Assembly (NCBI RefSeq): GCF_004210375.1
Contig: NW_027467782.1
Span: 26,887,276 to 26,951,275, forward strand
Origin: Tachypleus tridentatus
Taxonomy: Eukaryota > Arthropoda > Merostomata > Xiphosura > Limulidae
DNA: 64,000 nucleotides
Direction: 5' to 3'
The translations under genes were made by a program, and so were the position numbers. Of this stretch, positions 11,875 through 22,639 are shown in pieces (within the stretch, counting starts at the first letter, position 1; each line of letters begins with the position of its first letter). The notes beneath the pieces were generated by a model that was given only the letters and a program-made list of their open reading frames with translations, had not been told where the DNA came from and searched no databases.

Positions 11875-11929
11875 GATAAGATACTGATTAATTTCTGAAC
11901 CTCTTCAAGAGACAGGTCAGTATCTTATC
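11875..11929. repeat. 13-bp perfect inverted repeat with flipped NCAPD3 loop
   Basis: GATAAGATACTGA at 11875-11887 is the exact complement of TCAGTATCTTATC at 11917-11929. The 29-base loop codes on the minus strand for DLSLEEVQKL, while the coding continuation (SILSNALSDF) is on the plus strand. The uninterrupted order is seen in the minus-strand fragment at 12.43-12.57 kb, which shows that the loop was inverted in place. Confidence 0.85.
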
Positions 11930-12425
11930 CAATGCACTTTCTGATTTTACTACCTTATTGGAAGGTTTTACTCCGAAATTTAATATACATCTCATTGAAC
12001 ATGTTATCCAGCAGTTAACAGAACTGGCAAAAATAGAAACTGAAAAATGTTTGTTCTTTGACAGTCATCATCAGATTGAAAATACTCGAAAGAAGAGACC
12101 AGATATTTCACTGTTAGCTTTTATCGGTTTGAAACATCTTTGTCAGCCTCTGCATGGAGATGTTGAGCTATTGGATCTCACTGTTATGAAATACCTTCCA
12201 TCAAACATCCTGATGTTGAGGGAAGTCAATCTATCCCTCGAGCCCAGCAAATAGTTAAAGATAACGCTGTTAATTTTATTTGTTACCTTATGAAGAAGAA
12301 CCAAGAAGCTTCATTGAAGGGTGTGAGAGTTCTTTTCTAACTCTTGTGTACCAAAGTTGTTGATATATCAGACTTTAGATGTAAAGTAGCCAAAGCTTGT
12401 ACAGAAATACTGAAATGTTTTCCAA
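11917..12425 (+). pseudogene. NCAPD3: NCAPD3-like fragment, copy 2, upstream and HEAT region
   Basis: The plus strand reads SILSNALSDFTTL, then FTPKFNIHLIEHVIQQLTEL, PDISLLAFIGLKHLCQPLHG and KYLPSNILML. After a stop it continues with VKDNAVNFICYLMKKNQ, a second stop in VLF-stop-LLC, and KVVDISDFRCKVAKACTEIL. In human NCAPD3 the corresponding order is [40 protein letters not shown] and [13 protein letters not shown]. About 170 codons are colinear without an intron. This is a broken intronless copy and the most complete piece in the cluster. Confidence 0.8.
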
Positions 12426-12600
12426 GGTAGTAAAATCAGAAAGTGCATTGGATAAGACACTGATTAATTTCTGAGCCTCTTCAAGAGACAGATCAGTAGT
12501 CTGCAGAACAATAGGAAAGTTGTTATCTCTAACGTACTGTGACGATCTTCTATCCAAGTCCAAATATGCTGGGATAGGATTCCAGATTGAATAAATATCA
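12426..12600 (-). pseudogene. NCAPD3: NCAPD3-like fragment, inverted
   Basis: The minus strand reads NPIPAYLDLDRRSSQYVRD, then NNFPIVLQTTDLSLEEAQKL and ISVLSNALSDFTTLE. It includes the segment that immediately precedes copy 2, in the opposite direction. It abuts the end of copy 2 with no spacer, giving a head-to-head inverted partial duplication. Confidence 0.7.
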
Positions 12601-12959
12601 TAATACTTACCTCATTTCTGTCAGACTTACTTGGATGGCAAAATAAAAACCTACAGAGATAATGATTTTGTTGTTAAACGTTTTTATATAAATACATCTT
12701 TAATAATTGGTTTTAAACATTTGTATTTGTAGCAACAGTGTTAACAATAGATCACTGGTATTTCATACTTAGTATTTATTTTCAGGTCATAAGTATAAAT
12801 ACAGTGGTTTTAGATCAGTGTAACAGTTACGTGTTCATGTTTCATTAGATGTAATGTGTGGGTTTTATTTAGGAACTTAATACTGACATATACTTTTAAT
12901 TTTACTTATTCTATGATATTATTGTCTTTAAGGATAATTTAATTAAATGGTAAGGTTCG
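12601..12959. other. No recognisable gene
   Basis: AT-rich sequence between the NCAPD3 relic cluster and a SINE. I see nothing in it. Confidence 0.5.
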
Positions 12960-13237
12960 GTTTTGTTTGTTTGTTTTGAATTTCGTGCAAAGCTACTCAA
13001 GGGCTATCTGCGTTAGCCATCCCTAATTTAGCAGTGTAAGACTAGAGGGAAGGCAGCTAGTTATCACCACCCACTGACAACTCTTGGCCTCCTATTTTAC
13101 TAACAAATAGTGGGATTGACCATCACATTATAATGCCCCACAGCTAAAAGGGCAAGAACGTTTGGTGTGACAGGGATTCGAACCGGCAACCTTCAGATTA
13201 CGAGTCAAGTTTCTTAACCATCTGGCTATGTCGGGCC
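12960..13237 (-). mobile_element. tRNA-headed SINE, full-length
   Basis: The reverse-strand copy has tail, core and head (B-box complement GGGATTCGAACCGG), ending at TGTCGGGCC. The whole layout is retained. Confidence 0.9.
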
Positions 13238-15492
13238 ACTAATATCTGGTAAGGAACCTGCTAGGTTGAATAAATAATATTAAAATACAATAACAGTAAC
13301 TTTTACATAAGGTAAATTTTGACTTTTAATAACTTCATCCTTTCGACCTTTGGTAAAACATAATCATCAGTTAGAAATAGTTGTTATTGTATTTTGAAAT
13401 TATCTCTTACCTTATTTTCTGAGATATTATACCATGATACTTGCCAGGTTAGTTTTGTTTTCCCTGTAATGAATTAACTACAAAATAATAAGTTGAATAT
13501 ATAATCATTTTATCTTTCGTTAAATTCTAACTTACGAAATATATTAATAAACTAGATATTTGGTGAAACGACCTCTAACGTGTTTTCTTTCAACAGCAGA
13601 TAAAAACAAAATGAAGAGTAAGAAAAATATTTTTTCAAGTTCATACGTCATGTTGTGTTGTATCGTACAGTTTATAATTCTTTTCGTGATTTATGGCATG
13701 TGCACGTTACACTAACGTCACGACAGTACAAATTATAACGTTAAGTACCCCTTATATGGCATCATTTTAGTGTTTACTGACTGAGAGACAGACAGATAAC
13801 ACCCTACAGTATAATATTGCAAATGGTTAAAACAGAAGATCACCAAAGGCTCTCTTACACCGCAATTAAAATAAAAAGAGGCGCTCTGTATTCGGAGAGT
13901 GGTTGAGAATTGATACCATATTATTAGTATACTCCGGTGTAGAGTGACGTGAGTGGGGTTTGATACGTCACGTGGGGAGAAAACAGTTGTAGTTAAAGTA
14001 CAGATTGTTGTTTTTCTTTTATATTAACATGGATTAAAAGTTAAAGTATGCAATTAGTGTCATGCCACACGGATGTTGGTAAAAAACATAAAAACAAGTG
14101 TCTCTTAGTGTCTACAATTTGAGCCAAAATGTAGATAAATCCAGTAAGTAATTTCAATTGAAATTATCAGTATAAATCTATTCAGAGACATTCCAGAATG
14201 GCTAGGAAAATTATGAACTCTCGACCTTTAACATATTTCTGTTCAAATGTATGATAGTCTAAAACCAAAAACACCAACTAAATATCCATTGTAAGTTAGA
14301 ATTTATCTTTCTCTACACATATAATATCAAAAGGAGTTTGTTTCTAGATCACTGGTGCCCCGATAAAGTTCATGCTAATAATACCATTTTGTGGATCAGA
14401 TAATGATTATTGTATAAAGAACACTTTTATGTAATAACTTGACTACTAACCAAATATCGTCATTTCACCAGGTAAAATATGTCTAAGTAGTCAGTACGAC
14501 TTCCAGTTGTATCAGAAAAGTACAGAAAACAAACCCAACATTCTCTGTAAAGCCACTTACCCACAAAGTTTAAGTGTTTAATCGTCATCTAAGAAATAAT
14601 GATTATTCAGTCGTGTGTAGTCAGAAACGTAGGTTTTTGAAAGCGGTAAGGCCATGGCCTGACCACTTCTTAATAGCTACAATTAATGAATTTAAACTTG
14701 CTTCTTGTAATACAATACATCACGTTCTATATACGCAGTATAAAAATTCAGTATCCTACTAAAATCATAAAAACCAGATACTTACAGATCGTCACACATT
14801 GGTTACCTCAGTGTCACATGATCGTTTAGATCTTCAAAATGACGAAACATAATATTTCTCCATTTCACGAGAAACAGATTTTCGTAAACGGTGGAGAAAC
14901 TTCTTCAGAGATTTTTTGGATTTTTTGTCACTGAAATAGAAACAATAATTACAAATACTGAATTTGTTTTGGTACATTTACACAAAAGTGAATTTCATCA
15001 AGAGAAGATCTATATTTATTTATATAAACTGTATTATACTGATAAATCCTGACATTAGGTTTAGTGGCTAATAACTTTAATAACATTGACAAATGTCATG
15101 ATTTAAATAAGTTCAAACATAAAAAAAATATTGTTCAATCAATTTGACAGCACGAGTAGTGTCTCAACAACTACTAGATCTACCGTATACCAGCTAAACT
15201 GAAGAGTCCTGATATTACATGAAATACTTCGATAACACAGGGTTTAATAGATGTGATGTACTTTACATCTTGAAGTTCGTCCTGTGAAATTAAACGTGCT
15301 AGAATATTTACATGTTGGCATAAATATTGACTAAATATTCAATGTGTATTTGAGGGTCACGTAAACTACGTCACAAAATTTGTTTTCCTGATTTTCAAAT
15401 ACAAGAATTAAAGTTTCAGATAAAATTATAATTGAAAATCGACACTTAGAAAGTATTGAAGAAAAAGATGACATGAATGGTTGCGTTTAGCT
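13238..15492. other. No recognisable gene
   Basis: There are 2.2 kb of AT-rich sequence with only short open stretches (longest 14574-14762, plus, 62 codons, no motif). No repeat family was identified. Confidence 0.5.
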
Positions 15493-15766
15493 GACCCGGC
15501 ATGGCCACGTGGGTAGGAGGGCACTGGACTCGTAATCTGAGAGTTACGAGTTAGAGTCCCCATCACATCAAACATTCCCGCCCTTTCACCCGTGGGAGAA
15601 TTTTTAATTCATGGTCAATTCCACTATTCTTTGATTGAAGAGTAGCCCAAAAGTTAGCGGTGTGTGGTGATGACAAGCTGCCTTTCCTTTAGTCGTCCGC
15701 TGCTATATTAATGACAGTTAGAGCAGATGGCTTTCCTGTAGCTTTATGCGAAATTCAAAACAAACA
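15493..15766 (+). mobile_element. tRNA-headed SINE, full-length, diverged
   Basis: It begins GACCCGGCATGGCC, with head, CCCGCCCTTTCACCCGTGGG segment, core and CAAAACAAAC tail all present. Many substitutions suggest an older copy. Confidence 0.9.
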
Positions 15767-16150
15767 ATTATAACACCATGACTACTTAATAGTAGCTAAT
15801 ACACAAAACAAATAAACAATTATGACACCATGACTGTTTAATAGCAACTAATACACAAAACAAACAAACAATTGGCCCGGCATGGCCAAGCGGGTTTGCG
15901 CCCGCGTCACGCTAAACATGCTCGCCCTCCCAGCCGTAGGGGCGTATAATGTGACGGTCAATCCCACTATTCGTTGGTAAAAGAGTAGCGCAAGAGTTGG
16001 CGGTGGATGGTGATGACTAGCTGCCTTCCCTCTAGTCTTACACTGCTAAATTAGGGACGGCTAGCACAGATAGCCCTCAAGTAGCTTTGTGCGAAATTCC
16101 AAAACAAACAACTATAACACCATGACTCTTTGATAGTAACTAATACACAT
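15767..16150. repeat. About 52-bp direct repeat, three copies, SINE between the second and third
   Basis: The unit AACACCATGACTACTTAATA followed by GTAGCTAATACACAAAACAA occurs at about 15768-15818 and 15819-15870, and partly at 16111-16150. A SINE occupies the space between copies two and three. The copies differ at several positions (GACT-ACTT, GACT-GTTT, GACT-CTTT). Confidence 0.75.
15874..16110 (+). mobile_element. tRNA-headed SINE with internally deleted head
   Basis: It starts GGCCCGGCATGGCCAAGCGG, then skips most of the head to CGCGTCACGCTAAACATG. The following body, core and tail are intact. Confidence 0.9.
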
Positions 16151-16371
16151 CACTGGTGTGTGTTCTTCAAATCTATCAATATATATCTTCACCATGGTGA
16201 TTGAAAAACAACTATAAAGAAAAATATATAATATACATTAACCGATACACATATTTTTCAAACCTAACGTGTCCTATTTGATTTAGAAAACATATGGAAA
16301 CGTCTTTCTAGTTTCAAAATGTTTATTCAGTACTTCACCAGTTTTCGTAACTTCATAAATGCTACATTTGG

Positions 16372-16600
16372 CTAGGTTTTTTTAACTTTCCAAAACGCTA
16401 CATGTGGGTTATCTGCGCTAATTGTCCTTAACTTAGGAGTTATAAACTAGAAAAGGAAGACATATAATCAACATCACCCAATGTTAACAACTGGGTTACA
16501 CTTTTACCAATAAATAGTGAGACTGATCATCATATTATAACAGTCCCCCCCCAGCTGAACTGAAAGTGTGTTTGGTATGACGGGAGTTCAAATCTACGAA
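16372..16600 (-). mobile_element. Heavily degraded SINE
   Basis: Reverse-strand core landmarks survive weakly (GGGTTATCTGCGCTAATTGT, CCAATAAATAGTGAGACTGA, TTGGTATGACGGGAGTTC). It is recognisable only by the order of landmarks. Confidence 0.65.
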
Positions 16601-16960
16601 ATAAAGGTGGGATATTCCAGTGTTTAATTAGATATATTTGTATAAAATTTACCTGGAATAAATTTCTTTTCATCAAATAATCGATATCTGTATATAGGAG
16701 GATAAACTTTGATGATTAACAAATGTTAGGAATACATTGAACTCATCTTATTTTTAAGTATCACGTATGCAGTTTTTAATATTTTCGCCTAGCAATATCT
16801 AATGCAAATATTATTCTGTCCTTGATATAAATCTATGATGGTTTGTTATTTTTATAATTTAACGACACTTCGGTGAATACAAGTGGAGAACAAATAATAT
16901 TAATGTTAAATTATTTTCAACTATAATGAGATTTATCAATATAAATATACGTCTAATATA

Positions 16961-18540
16961 CACTGCTGGCCAAAGTCTTAAGGCCAACGAACATAAAAAA
17001 GAAATATGCATTTTGCGTTGTTAGACTCAACCACTTATTTGAGTAAAGCATCGAAAGATGAAAATAAGAAAATGGAAAACAAAAATAAAAAAACTCTTTT
17101 AGCATCTAATATGGAAAATGTGGACGCTATGAAATTAGCCTAAATACCAGCTGGTCAAAAGCTTCAGACCATATTGAAACGAAGCATTAATCGGTAAACA
17201 CGAAACGAAATTTAGTAATTTATGTTCAAGCAAAAGCGTTGAGAACATTTCCCACTGACATCTCCTGTTTTACATTGGGTAAAAACATGGCAAAGGCTAA
17301 AAGCTGACAGAGTTTGAACGTGGCAGGATTGTCGAGCTGCAAAGCAAGGTCTCTCTCAGTGTGCCATTGCTAGTGAGATTGGGCGTTGTAAAACTGCTGT
17401 TGAAAATTTCTTAAAAGACCCCGAGGGATACGGAACGAGGATTTCATGTGGTCGGCTCAAGAAAATTTCGCCGGCGTTGAGCAGGACGATTCGACGGGTT
17501 GTCCGGCAAGACACCAGCCGATCGTCGAACCAGTTTAAGGCCCTTACGGACGCAGAATGCGGCTCAAGAATAATAAGACGGTATCTACGAGAAAAAAACT
17601 TTAACATCTGTAAACGTTTTCAAAGGTCAAGCCTCCTTCCACACCACGAAACAGCTCGGTTACACTTTGCTGAGAAGCACCAAACATGGGACGTAGAAAA
17701 GTGGAAAAAGGTGTTGTTCTCTGATGAGAAAAAATTTAACCTGGATGGTCCAAATGAGTTCCAACGTTACTGGTACGATAATGATATCCCACCGGAGACA
17801 TTTTATACACGACACAATGAAGTAGGTTCCATCATGATCTGGAATGCTTTCTCCATTTATGGAACAATGGAGCTTCAGGTTATGCAGGGGCGTCAAACAG
17901 CAGCTGGCTACATTGCCATGTTGGAGAGAGCATCCTTATTGACTGAAGGCCCTCGCTTGTGTGGAAATGGCTGAACTTTTCAGCAGAACAACGCTGCAAT
18001 CCACAATGCCAATGTCAGGACAAAGAACTTTTCCATGGCGAATAACGTGATTCCTTTGGACCATCCAGCGTGTTTTCTGGGACTGAACCCATTGAAAATG
18101 TTTGGAGGTGTATGGCAGGGGAAGTCTATAGAAATGGACGTCAATTCGAAACAGTGTTTGATCATCGTGAAGCCATCTTCACTATTTGGAATAACATTCC
18201 AGCCAGCCTTCTGCAAACGCTTATATCGACCATGCGAAAGCAAATGTTTGCAATTATTCGCAATGACGGCCGTGCAACTTACTTCTGAGACCTTTTGTTG
18301 GGCATTTCCTACACTGTTTAGGACTTATTTTTGGTATTATCTTAAACTTTTGGCCAGCTAGTATTTGTGCTAATTTCATAGTGTTCACATTTTCCCTATA
18401 AAATGCTGAAAATGTTTTTTATTTTTCCTTTTCTTATTTTCATCTTTCGAAGTGCTACTCAAATAAGTGATTGAGTCTAACATCGCAAAATGCCTATTTT
18501 TTCCTTATGTTCATTGGCCTTATGATTTCGGCCAGCAGTG
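16961..18540 (+). mobile_element. Tc3-like Tc1/mariner DNA transposon with long TIRs
   Basis: The element begins CACTGCTGGCCAAAGTCTTA after a TA and ends with the complement GGCCAGCAGTG. The inverted repeats extend about 200 bases: 16961-17170 matches the complement of about 18335-18540. Between them lies a broken transposase gene of the DD34E Tc1 superfamily. TIR divergence of roughly 10-15% by eye suggests a moderately old insertion. Confidence 0.9.
17286..18288 (+). pseudogene. Tc3-like transposase, broken
   Basis: The best open part, 17477-17974, encodes the end of the DNA-binding region and the first catalytic block: [14 protein letters not shown] with the first Asp, then [20 protein letters not shown] and [14 protein letters not shown] follows where the family has Trp (GNDW). 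The next block reads QQNNAAIHNA, where the family has QQDNAA, so the second catalytic Asp is replaced by Asn. A frameshift lies just before EPIENVWRCMAGEVYRNGRQ (third catalytic acid, E, near 18095), after which the frame is open to 18288. The N-terminal helix-turn-helix region (about 17286-17470) is also out of frame. The protein would cut and rejoin its own TIRs, but this copy cannot. Confidence 0.85.
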
Positions 18541-19029
18541 TGTGTATACAGATAACATTACTTTGCGTACGTGACAACCTAAGAGAAAATTCGTTAACCA
18601 CTTGGTCCATCAGAACTTGTAACTTAGTTATAGTTCATACTCTTCAGACTGTAAAACACATTTGTTTATTTTTGTTTATTTTTTAAATATAATAAAATCA
18701 TTTTGAATATTATAAATTAGTCCGTTAAAGAATTTAATCTTTAATGTCAAAGAATCAAACTTAAAGTAGATTTGAATTTATTTCAGAAGAGTGGACTGTG
18801 TATTCAAATTACAATATACTTTTAATATACATAACTATATATTTCAAGTGTAATATAAATGCAACATGAATAAACGTTTATTTCGAGTGGAAGTACAATT
18901 ATGAGTAATTATGTTTATTCGGGGTTCACTATCTAGTTGATCTATATTTTATGTATCAGTAGATTTGCTGTTTAATTAGGTGCACATACAGAATGTTTTA
19001 TGTTTCTCTTATCAGCGTGACTTAGGAAT
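18541..19029. other. No recognisable gene
   Basis: AT-rich flank of the Tc3-like element. I see nothing in it. Confidence 0.5.
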
Positions 19030-19245
19030 TAAAATAGGTTCGCAGTTCGAATTATGTTGCTGTGAATTTACTCTCTTGATTTTTCAGGCTGAGAGTTCGG
19101 TGAAATAACGTAATTCGATTACAGTAGCTCATACGTTTGTAGCGGATGGTGTTCACCAGCTACTTTCTAATCTACCACTTGAAAATTAAGGACGAACAAC
19201 ACAGATATCTCTTTTAATCGTTTTGTTTTCGTTCGAAACGACAGT
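19030..19245 (+). mobile_element. Diverged SINE variant sharing the core
   Basis: A B-box-like GGTTCGCAGTTCGAATTATG is followed by a body unlike the main family. The core then becomes recognisable as CAGCTACTTTCTAATCTACC and AAATTAAGGACGAACAACAC. It looks like another subfamily carrying the same core module. Confidence 0.5.
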
Positions 19246-19292
19246 TATATTCACTATTCGTCCTGATTTTAAATATGCAGAACTAGACATGG

Positions 19293-19571
19293 GTTTGTTT
19301 GTTTTTGAATTTCACCCACAGCTACACGAGGGTTACCTGTGCTAGCCGTTCCTAAGTTAGCAGTGTAAGACTAGAAGAAAGGAAGGCAGCTAGTCAACAA
19401 CAACCACAGCCAATTCTATGGCTACTGTTCAATCAATGAATAGTGGAATCGACCATCATTTTATAACTCCCCGACAGCTGAAAGAGCGAGCGTATTTGGT
19501 GAGAGGGGGATTCGAACCAGCAACCCTCAGGTTACGAGACGAGCGTCCTAACCACCTGGCCATGCCGGCCC
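19293..19571 (-). mobile_element. tRNA-headed SINE, full-length
   Basis: Reverse-strand tail, core and head with B-box complement GGGGATTCGAACC, ending CCATGCCGGCCC. There is a small duplication (GAAGAAAGGAAGGCAGC) in the core. Confidence 0.9.
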
Positions 19572-20374
19572 GAACTAGACATCGCCTACTTTTGATTTAT
19601 ACATGGTAAGAATAATCGTCACAGTATAATAATCACAAGGCGATAACCTTTGAAATAAGTGGAAGTTCTAGTATCTCATACAGTATGTTACGTTCGTTAG
19701 GAAAGTCAAAGGTTCCCATAACAACAGATGTTTTTTTAAGCAGGATTTTAAGTGTTTAATAACTTCTACCTGCTTTGTTTTCTCTGATGATATATCTGAA
19801 AAAGAAAGATTATAAAATTCTTGTCATTAATAACTTCATTTATAAGAGGCTTCTAACTGATATATTTACGAATTATTATGCACACAATCACACACTCACA
19901 CATCAAGATATGTATATCAGACGTGAAGTAAACAATTTTCTTTTTAGGGAGAAAACCCTACATTTAGAAACTCACTATTACATTTTATTACAACTTTGTA
20001 CCCACAAAGAAGACTTAGAAACTTAATAGAACTAATTAAAAAATCTAACACCGTCTACAGGTTAAGCATATACATAATAGATGGGTCTCTTTTTAAAGTT
20101 CAAAAACTTACAAAATAATATATAAACCCTGGTCTCCTACCAACATTCCATTCTACACCAGAAATTACTATTCTGTAGAATAACTTGAGCATTGACATTA
20201 AACGTTGAAAGAAAACTGTATTTACCTAACCCTGAATAACGTCTACTACAGGAACAATGCAAGGCACATACATAGTATCCCATGCGAATGTGTTAAGATC
20301 ACTTCGTTATATTTATAAATCTTTGAATGCCACCTCATTGTTTTAATAGCCTAATGATGTACCTTACTGAAGCA
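19572..20374. other. No recognisable gene
   Basis: AT-rich sequence. The plus-strand open stretch 19775-20026 has no motif I can support. Confidence 0.5.
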
Positions 20375-20509
20375 TTAAATGTTGACATGGAAGAAACTGT
20401 AATAGAGACACAGAACGTGATCTAACATATCGTTTACATTAAGTATGTAGAAGAAGTAAAAATAATGATAATTCGGCCATAGCAGACTATTTACAACAAA
20501 TATAATTAA

Positions 20510-22591
20510 AACATTATGATAAATGTCGTTGAAGCATTCAAAGTGACGATCTTCAGAGTCACCGTGTAACAGTCCATTGAGGAGAGGTAGATGTGCCTTG
20601 AGAGAAAGGATGTCCAGATGATCACCGTATTTGTCCGCCAAGTACTTCAGCTCATCAGGAGTATCCTCTTCTCAAAGAAATTTCAAGAGAAGATCTTCCA
20701 TATGTCGATACGCCTGGAAGCCTGGCTGATCAAAACGACGGTTGATTGCGTTAATGGCAAGGCCAAGAACCTCAAAGTACTGCCTTCTGTAGAATTCCTT
20801 GTGAGACGACGGGAACGATGGCTCACCGGTTCCTACCTCAAAACGCTTGGGCTCTCTCTTCTGTCTTGGCATTTGAGGTTCGAAAATGTTGAGCTCCATT
20901 GCCTTTCGGTGCACTTCTTCATATATCTTGTCAAAATTACTATCATTCCTCATTTTATCAAGAACACCTGCTACCAGTTTTGCATTTTGTTGCCCCTGTG
21001 CTGCAGACATGCAGGTCTTCTGCAATGTTTTTGACAAATTGTCCGTCAAAGAGTACACGGCGACACCAAGATGAAGAGCGAAGAAGTATTCAAATTTCTC
21101 TATTTGGAATCTGACACCTATTATTCGTGCCCTCATTTCAGAGTCTAGATGATCTTCCAGACAAACGTCCCACTCCAAGAGAAGCGCTTTGTGGTTGGCA
21201 ATGATGCGGTCGAAGCTCTGGCCGCGAACTGTCCAGCGAGTTGGGCAAATCACCTTTAGACCTGCTGTTTCTAGGTTGATGTTAGCTTTTATTTTTTCGA
21301 GCAGACCTTGACACTTTGGTGAAAATTTTATAAGCTTGCAGATTTCGTATGTGATATCTAGAGTATCAGCTAACAACTTAGACCCTTTTGTTGCGTCACA
21401 TACTGCCAAATGTAAGGCATGCTCATGGCAATATGTATAGTGTGCCTTAGGAGCATCTTTGAGAATTTGTTCAGCAACACCTCTTCGTGATCCAGCCATA
21501 GGACATCCGGCATCGTAGCACTGGCCCCGACAGTTGGTCAGGGTCAAGTTCATCCGAATTATCGCGTCCTTGATGGCCAATACGATGGTATCTGCCTTTA
21601 TGGTGGGGATTTCATAAAATCCGATGAAGTCCTCGTGGGGTTCCAGATTGTCGTCAATCCATCGAACACATATTGTAAGCTGTTTCTTGTTTGCAACGTC
21701 AGTGCATTCATCGGCAAGGATGGAGAAATAACGACCATTTCTGATACAAGACGCCACATCTCGCAACACCTGCAATTCCATTACCTCTAATATTTCGTTC
21801 TGAACATCATGTGTAACACACTTGTTGGTTTTCTTCTTAAGCCACTCAATCATTTTAAAATTGTTCTTTGCTCTGAGGTGATAAAGTTGTATGAAGTTCG
21901 ATTCTTCATCGCTGTGTCCTTGCAAAGCTAGACCCTGTCTAGCCAAGAACTGTAAGTTCTCGATGATTTTGGCCATGTTGCTCCTAGATTCTTTCTTCTC
22001 TTCTCCCAGTGTCATGTCCAACATTTCGCCAATGTAACAACATGTTTTGGAAAGAACTATTTCATTCTCTTCTGCCATTTTATGGTGCTGCGACATTTGG
22101 TGATCTCGAAACTTTTCCCTTGCCTTCTTCCAGTTTGAAAAGCCATCTCGGAGGAAAGCCGATTCCTTGTACTTTGCATTGAGTTTCTGCTCTTTTTCTG
22201 CCAGTAAGCAGGTGTGACAAAGAACCGTATCTGAAAACTCTATGTAGTGTAACCAAGGAACTTCTTCGTACCATGACGGCTGAAATGATCCTTTGAATTG
22301 CTTGCATTCCCTATTGGGGTACTGGAAATTTTGTGGTTGATTTGGTTTTGACGGGATTATCAATTCCGCCTGTAAACTGTCATCCATACTTGCTTTGCTA
22401 CCTACAGAAGGATGGATGCCCTCTGAAGCTGTCGATAGACCAACAGTTTCTACTGACGACCCGCTTTGCTGAACCTCTGCCTGCTGTATAGTTTGTTCAC
22501 ATTTCCCTTGTTTAACAGGCAGCTTGGGACCACAGAACTTTTCCATCGATGACTGTACTTTTCTTTTTCTGGGAAGGGGCTTTGGTCTGAC
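20510..22591 (-). CDS. hAT-family transposase-like protein (ZMYM1-like), C-terminally truncated
   Basis: The open frame 22546-20672 encodes 624 residues. In order: a Ser/Gln-rich N-terminus, a TTF-type zinc-finger region (about residues 85-160, with VLCHTCLLAEKEQ and a DHQMSQHHK pair of His), then the RNase H-like core. The core has ILADECTDVANKKQLTICVR (first catalytic Asp near 277), GQCYDAGCPMAG (second Asp), CHEHALHLAVCDA and CPTRWTVRGQSF. Upstream of the ATG the same frame continues as PKPLPRKRKVQSS, a basic nuclear-targeting-like run, back to a TAG that could be a splice acceptor. A TGA at 20672-20674 ends the frame, but 20671 to about 20510 still reads like the same protein (DELKYLADKYGDHLDILSL). 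The C-terminal dimerisation region, which holds the third catalytic acid in this superfamily, is absent. So it is probably a truncated transposon, though a co-opted gene is possible. I found no convincing TIRs. Confidence 0.85.
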
Positions 22592-22639
22592 CTATTGAAA
22601 TACGAAACGAAATGACTGTAGGACGTTTCCCAATTCAAA

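Noticed and set aside
17980-18361. Other-frame open stretches over the Tc3-like transposase
   Set aside because: They are shadow frames of the transposase or short joined pieces of its broken C-terminal half.
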